Of a stretch of 64,000 nucleotides of DNA, positions 51,301 to 61,219 are shown in pieces. The DNA lies in contig NC_066529.1 of assembly GCF_024679095.1 (NCBI RefSeq), positions 6,073,366-6,137,365 of the forward strand. The letters run 5' to 3'. Positions within the stretch are counted from its first letter, which is position 1. Every line of letters starts with the position of its first letter. Under the pieces are notes generated by a model, which saw only the letters and a list, made by a program, of their open reading frames with translations, was not told the origin of the DNA and did not search any database. The translations under genes were made by a program, and so were the position numbers. Source of the DNA: Eriocheir sinensis. Its lineage: Eukaryota; Arthropoda; Malacostraca; Decapoda; Varunidae.

Positions 51301-52667
51301 AATGAATTTTTTTTAATGGCTATACTCTCTTCACTCGGGAACTGTGCTAGCATGTTGACTTCCCAATTTTACTCATCATCCAACTACATAGTAAGCTTCC
51401 CTAAGTGACAAAGTTGTCCCTAAAATCCTGAGATATTTGACTTAAAGAGATACAAGAAGCCTTGGTGTGCCTAGGGTGAGAGACATGTGGTGCGGGACGA
51501 GAATGGTCCTGCCACAGCCTCCTTCTCTACTACTTGGGCAGGGCTGCCACCCTTCGGACCACTGAGCACCCACTACAGCCTTCCATTACTCCGTGTCATA
51601 CTGGTTGCTTACTTTTAGCGTAAATGATGTGATGACCAACTCCCTGACTGCTGGAGGGAGAGAGGGGCATGAAACATACCCATACTGTCTCTCCCTCCCT
51701 ATACAATCAAGGTCACCAACTTAAACATAAACACCAACAGCAGTGTCATGGTATGGATGGAGTACTGTGAGAGGTGGGGTAGGAGATAACATTGTGCAAG
51801 CATGCACACACTATCCACTCTTCTTCAAACACTTTTTTTATTTTTTTTACTGAGATCCAGTTATATTTTAAGCGTTAGCCTCACAACCCTTTATGAAGCC
51901 TTTTGATAGTATTAAATGCTGTGTGCCTCTGCTGTCTGGTTCACTTATCTGCTGAAGATGCAACTCAAGGAGTAGTCTTACAATTCTGCAGGAGGCTGTG
52001 ACTCGTACTTTGAAGAACCTTGGACGACACATCTCTTTCACTCCAAACCACAATGCACCTGCCCTTACCTCTAAGCCCCTACCACACCTATCTGCTTGCA
52101 CGTCCACCATCCACATCTTTCCTAGTCATTCATTACGCACACTACTTACTTCTCCAGCCTCTCTCCACTCTTGACCCTTGCCACACCTGCCACTCCCTGC
52201 ACCCCACACTATGCATGTCCACTCATATCAAGACACCTCTAAAACTAATTACATCATAATTTTTTGGCAATACTTTTGTTTTACTTTAATTAATGGAGAA
52301 GCATATTACAGGTACTTCATTTAATATATATCTTGCATTTACTCTTAGTGTGTCTCCCTAACCTTAAAAATAGCTAACATAATTCCCTTCCATTCCCAGT
52401 GTATACCTTCAGCCCTCCACGCCTGGCTGCTCCCCACCATACTAGACACATGACCCACGAGGCAGTAAAACTCAATGACACTTAACGTGGAGTGGACCAG
52501 TGATCCTGACGAGGCCGGCGAGACAGTGTTGAGTGACTCTCGGGGTGTTTGAGTGTGGAGGGAGGAAGGAGGAGGTGAGGAAGGAGAAGGTGAGGTGGTG
52601 GTGGTGGTGAGGAAAAGGTAAAGGGAGGAGGTGGTGAGACAAGAGGTAATGATGAAGTGAATTCCAT
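42377..52667 (-). CDS. FAM117/GLCCI1 family protein, seven exons
   Basis: Probable intracellular low-complexity regulatory protein; the molecular function of the family is poorly known. Exons: 52487-52667 (tentative), 51045-51196, 48447-48670, 47851-47978, 46816-46961, 45695-46020, 42377-42758; 512 aa (human members are about 450-590). Family blocks in order: MRRTASLDTIYLKGQWPKD, DKASQTPEEWA, SSVEGLNQEIERLV, DGRRAPI...TRSIDTQTP, REPPDGCERV, LRPSQGSAFC. Exon 3 has a Ser/Asn-rich tract. Exon 1 is proline-rich, has a strong start context GCCATGG with an upstream in-frame stop, and ends in a GTTAAG donor of the right phase; this link is the weakest. The last exon joins in phase and carries an Ala run and many Cys. 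The C-terminal part is divergent. Confidence 0.88.
42870..43540 (+). mobile_element. Degenerate LINE reverse-transcriptase fragment
   Basis: Broken frames on the plus strand read NLRFANDIIFLSDSSK-like sequence (decayed catalytic box), then GVHLSRIIIEHNFSL, then KLCNIMNTNLPVSLKSEV and later SGGHVMCRTDNRWTKKW, in the order seen at the C-terminal half of LINE ORFs (FADD...WAGHVxRxxDNRW). A (TAA)n microsatellite interrupts it at about 43239-43268. It lies in the last intron of the FAM117-like gene, on the opposite strand. Confidence 0.7.
43930..44240 (+). mobile_element. Probable tRNA-derived SINE
   Basis: B box GGTTTGAATCCC at about 43993 inside CAGGCCTAGGTTTGAATCCC; A box weak. It is followed by a unique body ending in TTTACCTTTACC repeats. 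Confidence 0.5.
44745..45628. mobile_element. TTAA-flanked non-autonomous element (piggyBac-type), 884 bp
   Basis: TTAA at 44741-44744 and 45629-45632. The ends are inverted repeats CACTATCGCGCAC and CACTTTCACGCAC. About 70 bp inside is a perfect hairpin TGACGCGA-CTA-TCGCGTCA (near 44815). No transposase ORF. Sits in the last intron of the FAM117-like gene. Confidence 0.82.
46550..46690 (+). mobile_element. tRNA-derived SINE
   Basis: GGCCGGATGGCTCAGTGG gives a good A box and GTTCAATTCC the B box, 40 bp apart, followed by a short body. Not a functional tRNA: no closing acceptor stem. Confidence 0.7.
47385..47624. mobile_element. TTAA-flanked foldback MITE, 240 bp
   Basis: TTAA at 47381-47384 and 47625-47628. 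Subterminal hairpins GATGCC-GACG-GGCATC at the left end and CTGTGACGC-n8-GCGTCACAG at the right end. The core is a self-complementary AGAGGATTAA-rich foldback whose outer arms both carry GTATGGAAAGGGT. Intronic in the FAM117-like gene. Confidence 0.82.
48930..49800 (-). mobile_element. Highly decayed RTE-like LINE fragment
   Basis: The minus strand reads NKRLFKKWKEGGRSD (linker after the endonuclease), then KGPLTKGNPTKLQVYLLEVT, TEMLEASWDIGVRLVTDLIN and VVKGWSGKRK, with many stops, following the order EVxxEMLKxxGxxGVxxLTDLxN of RTE-type reverse transcriptases. It may be another copy of the family at 35590-36790, covering its upstream half. Confidence 0.65.
49952..51004. mobile_element. 1.05-kb inverted repeat (arms about 500 bp) in a FAM117-like intron
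   Basis: The left arm from GGGGTATATTCATCC is mirrored by the right arm ending GGATAAATATACCCC. In between the arms share CACCACTGACTA, TTACCTGTGTTTCTCTGGGA, CTTCAATACAATAAG, TTTTATTTATTGGTAAATGA and GCTTATCCTCATTAAAAATC, and toward the centre CATCCA[GT]TGTTT. Divergence looks to be 10-15%. The right end lies 41 bp downstream of exon 51045-51196. No ORF; origin as a foldback element is likely. Confidence 0.92.
51197..52486. other. Intron 1 of the FAM117-like gene, no other feature
   Basis: Mixed-composition sequence with (T)n near 51834; no repeat family or exon recognised. Confidence 0.45.
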
Positions 52668-52884
52668 GGCAGACACAATGATTTAACCTCCTTGTGTTCT
52701 CTCTCGTGTTCTCTATTCCTTATCTTTATTATCTCATGAACATTATCAAAGTCCCATCATCATCCATTACAAGTCCAAAGCATGACAAAGGTCTTCCCCA
52801 ACATTTTTTACCTGTCTGATAGCAGTGTACTCATCACGATCTGGCAAGTGTGGACAGAGCCATTTAAAGAGGCAGGAATCAAAA

Positions 52885-52985
52885 TTACAAGAAGTTAAGT
52901 ATGCATCAATTCCTCTTCTAATCCAACAAAAAAATTACAGAAAGTTAAGTATGCATCAATTCCTCTTTTAATCCACAAAAAAATG
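52885..52985. repeat. Two-copy 50-bp tandem repeat
   Basis: GTTAAGTATGCATCAATTCC with CTCTT[CT]TAATCCA follows itself once, about 52 bp apart. The flanking 52668-53700 has nothing else recognised. Confidence 0.85.
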
Positions 52986-53704
52986 AAAAAGTATTAAAAC
53001 CGGATTATATTATGAAAAGGTGGCAGGTCATCTACACTTGATAACTGTGGGTCGATTGATTGAACAAGGCCAGGGGACACCTGTAATATATATATAACCT
53101 GGTCAATTATTCAAAGGGTCACCTGGACAACGGTAAACTGTGCCTGGCTTGCTATCACTCTTAAAGGGAAAATCGTGTCTTGTCTTCACCGCCTCATCCA
53201 TCCTTGTTCCCGCATAGCATTACAACCTTGCTCTTGGTTAGCATTGGTGTACTGTAGCAAGTACACACATAGAACAACTCACAATGACAATACTTCCAAC
53301 GACACACCCACCCACCTACACACAACGAATCCTTAAATAAGTGATAAAATATAGGACCCTGAATCAATATAAATACCAATACAAAGATAATTAGACAAAC
53401 AGGTATCAGTTGGTCACTCTGAAAGGTGCTGGAAGTGACGCCGCTGAACCTGGCCACGTGCTTTCATTTCGGGGTTTTAGGAGGGAGAGCTTGGGACGAT
53501 ACACCACAACCGGCAAAAGAGGAGGAAAAAGAGGAGAGAGAGGGCTAGAGAAAAGTGAAGCACAGAATACACAGAATGGAGGAGAATAATTGAAAGGCAG
53601 GCAAGAAGCGAAGAGGGGGAGAGAAAGAGAGAGCCGATAGGGGAGAGGAGAGGAATGAAAAACTGAAGCCGAGTGTGGTGGAGGGAGGAGAGGAAGGTGG
53701 GGGC

Positions 53705-53708
<4 letters not shown>

Positions 53709-53750
<42 letters not shown>

Positions 53751-53761
53751 GGGGGGGGGGA
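53709..53761. repeat. (GA)n followed by a G13 run
   Basis: About 39 bp of GA then GGGGGGGGGGGG, in a longer purine-rich block from about 53520. Confidence 0.95.
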
Positions 53762-54099
53762 GTCCTAGCATCTTTATCATTTTCCTCTCCACGTTCCTGC
53801 CTCCTCTACCATGCCATTCCCATCCCATCTCCACTAATACCACACCACTAACACCACCACCACTTCCATAAAACCATCACCATAACCACCACCATCAAAG
53901 TTTACCTTCAACTGAATATATCCTCCGAGGTGCTTGAACAGAATATCCTTACTTGGCATCCTCTTTAAAGGGCACGTTCGTAGTATCTTGATGGTCGTGA
54001 TGTGCATTCTGTAGCCTGTGACTTGATATAACAGTGTCCGGACAAGCTATTCATCACATCGTGCGTGGTATTCTGCTAGGGACACGATTCACCCTTAGT

Positions 54100-54245
54100 A
54101 TATTTTTTTTACAACAAAGGAGACGGCTCAAGGGCAACAAAAACTGAAAAAAAAAAGGCCCGGTACTCGCCGCTCCCATAATAAACAAAAGTAAAGAGTA
54201 GCCAAAAGAGAGGTCAATTTCGGGTGGAGAGGTCTTGTACAGAAT
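54100..54245. repeat. Dispersed repeat with poly(T) lead, copy 2
   Basis: TTTTTTTTACAACAAAGGAG, then CGGCTCAAGGGCA, an A-run and GGCCCGGTACTCGCCGCTCC, matching the layout of the copy at 11816-11925. Confidence 0.75.
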
Positions 54246-54319
54246 GAATGTCCAATCCTAACCATCAGCAGACACTACCCACCCCTACCACCAGCCCCTC
54301 AACATACAGTACCCTTAAC

Positions 54320-54480
54320 CACCATGGATTTGTGATTGTAGGTTGTTCCATGAGTAGTTTTATGAGCCTGGTGATAGTTTGACAAGGTTTAGGAAATGTG
54401 AATTAAAAACCACTCATGAAGCCCCGACTAATCTCAGTTGTGGCCTTTGAAAATAATTGTTGAGAATACGGGGTCCGAGT
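54320..54480. repeat. Dispersed decapod-type repeat, partial copy
   Basis: CCATGAGTAGTTTTATGAGC, GGTGATAGTTTG, CTCATGAAGCCCCGACTAAT and GGCCTTTGAAAATA match blocks of the tandem pair at 56493-56895 in the same order. Confidence 0.7.
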
Positions 54481-54599
54481 GTTATGATTCGACCACCTTC
54501 CCCACCACCACGATAACCACCAAGACTCGTGACACTACACCGCAATCAACACTGACCTTACACTAGACATCACCACCACCACCATCACCATCAGCACCA

Positions 54600-54815
54600 T
54601 CATCCCCATGACATCCAGCACCTACCACCACCACCACCATCATCCCCTTGACATCCACCACCTACCACTAACACCACCATCACCATCATCCCCTTGACAT
54701 CCACCACCTACCACCACCACCACCATCACCATCATCCCCTTGACATCCACCACCTACCACTAACACCACCATCATCCCCTTGACATCCAGCACCTACCAC
54801 TACCACCACCACTGA
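54600..54815. repeat. 39-46-bp minisatellite rich in CAC/CAT triplets
   Basis: CATCCCC[AT]TGACATCCA[CG]CACCTACCAC recurs near 54603, 54642, 54688, 54734 and 54773. CCA/CAC triplets continue to about 55060. Confidence 0.9.
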
Positions 54816-55098
54816 AGCAGCACCATGACACGACCTCTCCCTACCCCCACATACAATAACCACCACACCTCATGACAGTCCACCCCAGCCTCCACTAACA
54901 CATGACAACACCGCCTCTTTACATATTCAGCGTCTACAACCACCACCACCACCACCACCACAGAACCATGATAACCCCCTCTCACGTTAACCACCACCAC
55001 CACCACCACGATCGCCACCACCATTCCCACCGCAACATCACCCACCATAGACACTTCTCCTTCCATAGTGCTACACATCCAACTGTGCTGCGCGCGCT

Positions 55099-55101
55099 TG
55101 T

Positions 55102-55192
<91 letters not shown>
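55099..55192. repeat. (GT)n-(GA)n compound microsatellite
   Basis: GT to about 55125, then GA to 55192, directly beside the GC-rich island. Confidence 0.96.
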
Positions 55193-55196
<4 letters not shown>

Positions 55197-55214
55197 GCAG
55201 AAACCAGACTGATT

Positions 55215-55470
55215 CTATCCACTGGGGGCGCGGTGCTCCCCTTCGCTCTCTTCACGCACCTTCCCTCCCCCTTCCTCGCCCTCCGCCGGCCCCAACAGCC
55301 TTCGTTCTCCATGACCTCGCTCCGGCCCTCCACCCGGCCAGGCCTCGCTCCGCCCACACCCACCTCCGCCTCCCGCCGCCCCTCCTGCCGCGCCCCCAGC
55401 AGGAGCCTCACAAAGACCGCCGCCGCCTTCCCTCCGCGGCGGGACATGCGCCGTGCCACACCTCGGCAAG
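55215..55470. other. GC- and CpG-rich island
   Basis: About 250 bp of much higher GC and CpG than the surroundings. Open frames exist on both strands (an Arg/Gly-rich one on minus, a Pro/Ser-rich one on plus), none recognised. It could be a CpG promoter or a leader exon of the minus-strand FAM117-like gene 2.5 kb away, or of a gene on the other strand. Confidence 0.4.
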
Positions 55471-55538
55471 GGTTGTGGTGATGGTGATGGTGGTGGTGGT
55501 GAAAACAACGAAAGCGACGACGCGGAGGATATGATAGC

Positions 55539-55539
<1 letters not shown>

Positions 55540-55573
<34 letters not shown>

Positions 55574-55856
55574 CAGTAGAAGTTGTAGTTGTAGTTGTAG
55601 TTGTAGTAGTAGTAGTAGTAGCAGCAGCAGCAGCAGCAACTGTATTATTAACACAATTTATAAGCTCTTGATTGAAGAGTGCGAGTAAGAGGAGGAGGAG
55701 GAAAAGCAGGAGGAGGAAGAGAAAAAGCAGGAGGAACAGAAGAGGGGAAGAGGAAGAGTAGGATGATGGTATTCAAGCAGTCAGTATATATAAATTGCAG
55801 AGTATGCTTCCCTTGAGGTCCTCCCCCCCCCCCCCAAAAAACACACAATCAGATAC

Positions 55857-55943
<87 letters not shown>

Positions 55944-56191
55944 CTTCACATTCTTTTCCACCACTCCACCATTAGCCAGCCACCCACTTCTTCAATCACC
56001 AGCTTGTCATAAACCCACCTGCCTACTACCTGCTTGCCATTCTGCTTACCCCTCACGATCCCTCCCTCTCACCACTCACTCGTAAAGATTATGCACGAGG
56101 ATCAAATTATTTTAAAAAGTAATTCAATAAACACTTCATCCACCTCAGTCGTATTTTTGCAAGGGTGGAGTTGAAATACACAGCAACGAAG

Positions 56192-56241
<50 letters not shown>
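55540..56241. repeat. Cluster of (AGT)n and (AC)n microsatellites
   Basis: (AGT)n 55540-55635; (AC)n 55859-55941 preceded by a 13-C run near 55826; (AC)n 56191-56241. Purine-rich GGAGGA blocks at 55685-55760. Confidence 0.95.
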
Positions 56242-56244
<3 letters not shown>

Positions 56245-56492
56245 AGCCCCCAACACCTGTAATCGAGTCCCGGAGGATGTGTATTATCTCCAGGTAAGCT
56301 TTGTCTCACACCTGAAGGGGGGAGAGAGAGGCCAGGAGGAGGGAGGAAAGGGGGTGAGTACGAGACGCAGATTCTAGTCTCAAGAGGTCATTCGGCGTAC
56401 ATAATACATCTCCTAAAAAATCCATCACTTGCTATCCGTCATCCTCATCCCCGTTCATCAAACTACCTCACGTCCATTTGAAACTCCGTATT

Positions 56493-56895
56493 CTTAGACA
56501 TTTCGGCCCTCAAGCACAAACATTTGACAAGGCTTTCGTAGGTGTTTTGGGCATTTTCAGGGGTACTTCTATGACCCCGGTGGTAGTTTGGCCCTGCTTC
56601 TGTACCATGAACGTGAAAAAATACTCATGAAAAGCTGATTAATCTCCCTTTCGGCCTTTGGAAGTAGTTGACGGGAGAGGTGAAAGTGTCTAAGGCCCGT
56701 ATTGCAAGACATTTCCTCGGCCAAGCACACATATTTGGCAAGGCTTTCGTAGGAGTTGTGGGCATTTCCATACGTAGTTTGATGACCCTGGTGGTAGTTT
56801 TACCCTTCTTCTGTACCATGAACCTGAAGAAACACTTATTAGAACCCGACTGACCCCCTCTTTGACCTTTAGAAACAGCTGGTGTGAGAAGCGAA
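56493..56895. repeat. About 205-bp dispersed repeat in tandem (two copies)
   Basis: Copy 1 (from 56493) and copy 2 (from about 56695) share AAGACATTTC/TAGACATTTC, GGCAAGGCTTTCGTAGG, GTAGTTTTACCC-like blocks, CTTCTGTACCATGAAC and GACC/GGCCTTTGGAA. The complement gives a conserved-looking frame (VQKKGKTTTRVIKL), but it is short and probably not a gene. Confidence 0.75.
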
Positions 56896-57260
56896 AATCA
56901 TATAATACCGACCCGCATTTGCACTAACCACAGTTGCCACGTTTGTTCCACTTATTCTCTATTCAATTTAGCCTTTCTTTTAATATCTTCCTCGATCTGT
57001 GTACTCTGTTGGCACGGTTTCTTGGGTTAATGCAATGGTTCCTGGATCGATGGTCAGACGTAACTGGGACACACCATTCTTTCTCTTAGATAATATTGCC
57101 ACCTAAGTCACAACACCAACCTAAAAGAGAAAATACTACCCAGAGGAAAATGTTATAGCAAAGACATGTTTAGGGTTGTGGTAGGTGTTAGAGACAATAG
57201 CCGATTTCACAGTCCATCACAGTAGTTTTGTAATCGCCCGAACCAAACTATTCAATCTTA

Positions 57261-57486
57261 TAAACTCCATAATGGTTGGGTTTTCGATACAAGGTCAGAT
57301 ACATAAGAGATTTCCTGTTTCCTCAAATTTCTTAACTTAAATACGAACACACTACACTACCCAAGGAATTTTCTAAACTCCATAATGGTTGGGTTTTCGA
57401 TACAAGGTCGGATACATAAGAGATTTCCTGTTTCCTCAAATTTCTTAACTTAAATATGAACACACTACACTACCCAAGGAATTTTC
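57261..57486. repeat. 113-bp direct tandem duplication
   Basis: Two units starting TAAACTCCATAATGGTTGGG, nearly identical (2-3 differences), at 57261 and 57374. The near identity indicates a recent event. Confidence 0.95.
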
Positions 57487-58038
57487 GAAGTCTCTGGTAT
57501 TGATTTGAAGGTTAACTAACTCATCCTGTCGACCTGTGAAAGTGGTCCTAAGTCGGGACCGTGTAGTAGAGTTCGTGGGGCGTAATGGATAACCAATGTA
57601 AGTCACTCAATCAGCGAGGAAGTATATACAAATTCACTCTTCTGTGCTTGGTGGCTGTATGGGAAGAGGGAGGGGGAGGTGGAGGGTTATGGAACACCAC
57701 CTTCTCCTCTTCTTCTTCTCACGACCAAGAGCAACACACAATACCGACGCCGCACAACACCTATCGACAAGTTTAACGAATTCTCAGTACTGTAATTTCT
57801 CTCTTTGCGCCGTCACTCGCACACACACGTAAGTATAATATGACAGATTACCGTAACGCGTCACTTTATATTATGCTCTCGCCTTCAAAACTGGTGTCGC
57901 GCGCGTAAATAATGATCGGCTCTTGTTGTCCATTAATCATGACCTGTCCCAATGCCGCCGGTTTGTACGGACGAGTTGGGCGGCACTTCAAGTTAGATGT
58001 ACCCCTCGTCCCCGATCCTCTCACGACCGCTGGCACGA

Positions 58039-58053
58039 AGAGAGTAGTAGTGA

Positions 58054-58091
<38 letters not shown>

Positions 58092-58243
58092 AAAAAAAGT
58101 AGTAGTAGTAGAAGTTGTAGTATTGACCCATGGATCTAGAAGTCTTAAGTTGAGAAAAATTTGATTGATGGATAAATTTAACTCCATAGAAAAGTAGTAG
58201 TAGTAGTAGTAGTAGTAAGAGTAGTAGTAGTAGTAGTAGTAGT
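58039..58243. repeat. (AGT)n arrays
   Basis: Two AGT/GTA arrays (58039-58090 and 58194-58243) separated by about 100 bp; both give poly-Tyr/Val/Leu artefact ORFs. Confidence 0.95.
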
Positions 58244-58996
58244 GTAACGAAGGCCATGCAGGGGAAGAAGACAGTAGGGACAAAAAGACGAGGTAGGGGA
58301 TGTTGACAGAAGGGGAAGAAGTGCACTGAAGAGAGGAACAGGGGAGGGGAAGGAAAGGGAAAGGCAGAATAAGGAAAGGGTGAGGGCTCCTTGTTAGACA
58401 GTAATTGCTCAGGGCACCGGGTACAAACAACGTCTTCTGTGTACCTACCAATCCTCACCCTCCCTCTTGCTTAGGCTATAGCTGCTAATGGACTCTTCCC
58501 CTCTCTCTCACACACACACATTACTATTAAGCAGTGCAATAGGTAGGGCCAAAGGAGAACGAAAGCTGTAACGAAATCTTTAATCCCGAAACACTAAATG
58601 CACAGAAGAATTAAAGGCAAAGGGGATAAAGTGGAAGACTAATGATGAAAATAAATATTGTCCGACTAACTGATAAGATAAAAATGAATCAGAGGAAATG
58701 AAATAATGGTCGTCAGTTAGATTTAAACGATGATAAGAGTGCAGTACATAACAATGGCGGCAGCAGCAATAGCAGGAAAATTATTTAGCAGTATCAGCAG
58801 CATAGCAGTATAGAGGCCCAAAAATAATTAGTATATAGTAAATTACCATACAAAGGGACAGAGGGAAGGCTGACTTGCTGATTTCACCAAGCCAAACAAA
58901 TACAAACACGGGAAGCCAACAAGATATCATCAAAACAAACAGCACACCCACACATACACACATACAGGATATACACACTAACCACCTACTACTGCA

Positions 58997-58998
<2 letters not shown>

Positions 58999-59030
<32 letters not shown>

Positions 59031-59289
59031 TACCGGGGAGTGTATAAACTGTAGAACATGTGGTACAGTCATTAGATGCATGCGTTCATACATACATACA
59101 TCTACACGGAGGAGCTACGCAAGAATGCATTACTGGGGGGGGAGGGCAGGACTTCGGCGATTATCACTGAGTCAAGATAGCAATATCGATCAAGCAGAGG
59201 AGGTGGTGGTCTGCTGCCGTAAGTGGTGGTGGTGGTGGTGAGGGTGGCCGCCAGTGCAATCCCAAACACACACATACACACCTGCTTCC

Positions 59290-59347
<58 letters not shown>

Positions 59348-59411
59348 CAATGCAACACTTAGCACTTCTTCCTTTTTACATTCCCATCCATTAAGCACAC
59401 AAGCCTTCCAC

Positions 59412-59453
<42 letters not shown>

Positions 59454-59527
59454 CTCATACTTGTCACCCTCATCCACAAACCTGCCTCTTTAATCCACAC
59501 ACCTGCCTGCCACACTCACGCACTCGA

Positions 59528-59573
<46 letters not shown>
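58999..59573. repeat. (GT)n and three (AC)n microsatellites
   Basis: (GT)n 58999-59028; (AC)n 59290-59345, 59413-59449 and 59529-59572. No gene between them. Region 58250-58998 has no recognised feature. Confidence 0.95.
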
Positions 59574-59575
<2 letters not shown>

Positions 59576-60089
59576 GCACTCTTTCACACACACCCTCATG
59601 ATATACTTAAGGTCCCCGTCCCTGACATTATAACATCCACTACCACGTTAACCATTTTTACCAGCACCACCACCACCACCACCAACAACAACAATCGTGA
59701 CACAACCACCACTTATGTAACACCATTATCACGACATGACTACTTGCGATAAATCGGGTATTGATAAAATATTTCTTCTCTTTCTACGTCTTTCCCTGCT
59801 ACTACTATTACAACTACTACTACCTCTATTACGCGAAACTGCCCCCTTTCACCTATACATTCTGGACTATTGATCTTGCTTGCCTGTCTCTCTCTCTCTC
59901 CCCCTCTCTGCTTCCCTTCCTATTTTTTTTCATCCTCCGTTCCGTCAGATGTGCTCTTTGTTGCCCCTCGTGTACTGGCAGTCTGCTATAGCGTCTACCT
60001 ACCCTTGTTCTTGTGGCCCTTGCTTAAGTCCTCGTTTTTGTGGTGGTATTATGATCATTATTACCCTTACTATTGGTCCTCCTCCTCCT

Positions 60090-60093
60090 GCTG

Positions 60094-60125
<32 letters not shown>

Positions 60126-60183
60126 GCTGCTGTTTTGTTGTTGCTACTCCTACTACTATATGGCACGGCGTAGAGTTTTATTA

Positions 60184-60217
<34 letters not shown>

Positions 60218-60257
60218 CACAGTCACGCCAGACACGCCCGTCCCTAGCACTCAGCAA

Positions 60258-60312
<55 letters not shown>
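60090..60312. repeat. (ACT)n, (AC)n and (CT)n microsatellites
   Basis: (ACT)n about 60094-60124, (AC)n 60185-60215, (CT)n 60260-60312. Confidence 0.95.
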
Positions 60313-60316
<4 letters not shown>

Positions 60317-60349
60317 CAAGCACACAATCCCTCTCTCCCCTCATACGAG

Positions 60350-60478
60350 GAAAGACTCAAACAGTTAAACTCTCTCTGATTAGGGGGGGTTATATACGGG
60401 AGCTTAGGGTCAAAGGAGCTGCCTCGTACAGGCCTACCGGCCTCTTGCAGACTCCTGCGTTCTTATGTTCTTATGTAA
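60350..60478 (+). mobile_element. Retroelement 3' tail with TTCTTATG repeats
   Basis: GAGGAAAGACTCAAACAGTT, then GGAGCTGCCTCGTACAGGCC and TACCGGCCTCTTGCAGACTC, ending in GTTCTTATGTTCTTATGT. Microsatellite-like 8-bp terminal repeats mark the 3' ends of CR1-like LINEs and their SINE relatives in arthropods. Confidence 0.6.
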
Positions 60479-60524
60479 TCCCTCTCTCCCCTCTTCCCTC
60501 CCTTACTCTCTCCCCTCAGCTACC

Positions 60525-60529
<5 letters not shown>

Positions 60530-60566
<37 letters not shown>

Positions 60567-60868
60567 ACCTCCCCTACAGCCAGTGCATTGAGGAAGGTGG
60601 CAACAGTGGTGGCAGCGTAGACAAACCTCATCCTCTCCACCATCACCGCCACCACCACCACCACTACCTGTTCCCCTCCTCCTGCTCCTCCTCGCCTACC
60701 ACCACCACCACCACCACCACCACCACCGACACTACCTCCTCCTCGCGGCCAATAGTCGATGTTACCACACAAAGACTTGGCCTCAGACGCTCCTCCACCA
60801 CCACCACTACTACCACTACTACTACTATGACTGCAACGGAGAGCGACGACTGTGTAAAATAACGGCTG

Positions 60869-60907
<39 letters not shown>

Positions 60908-61053
60908 TTGACCCCTTCCTCTCTCCTCCCTTCCCTCCCGCCTCTTCCCACGCCACTATAAACAAAACCTTCACCTTGCAGCCCCTCCCTGACGTGTGTC
61001 ATTAGCGAACACACACACACACACACACACCGTAGTAGAAACATTCTCTTTAC

Positions 61054-61135
<82 letters not shown>

Positions 61136-61136
61136 T
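60530..61136. repeat. Microsatellite cluster (CT, CCA, ACT, AC)
   Basis: (CT)n 60530-60561; CCA triplets 60645-60727; (ACT)n 60868-60907; (AC)n 61009-61030; (CT)n 61060-61118; (AC)n 61119-61136. Confidence 0.93.
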
Positions 61137-61219
61137 TAGCACCCCTTTATCACAGTCGCATCCCAACTTCATTAAAGCTTCGTCTGCTCGCCGCCAGATA
61201 CGCCGCTGCTGTCACCCTC

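Noticed and set aside
54800..55654. 284-codon minus-strand ORF spanning the GC-rich island
   Set aside because: Most of its length is microsatellite (poly-Leu, Ser-Leu, Val); only the 55215-55470 part might be real, and it is listed separately as an island.
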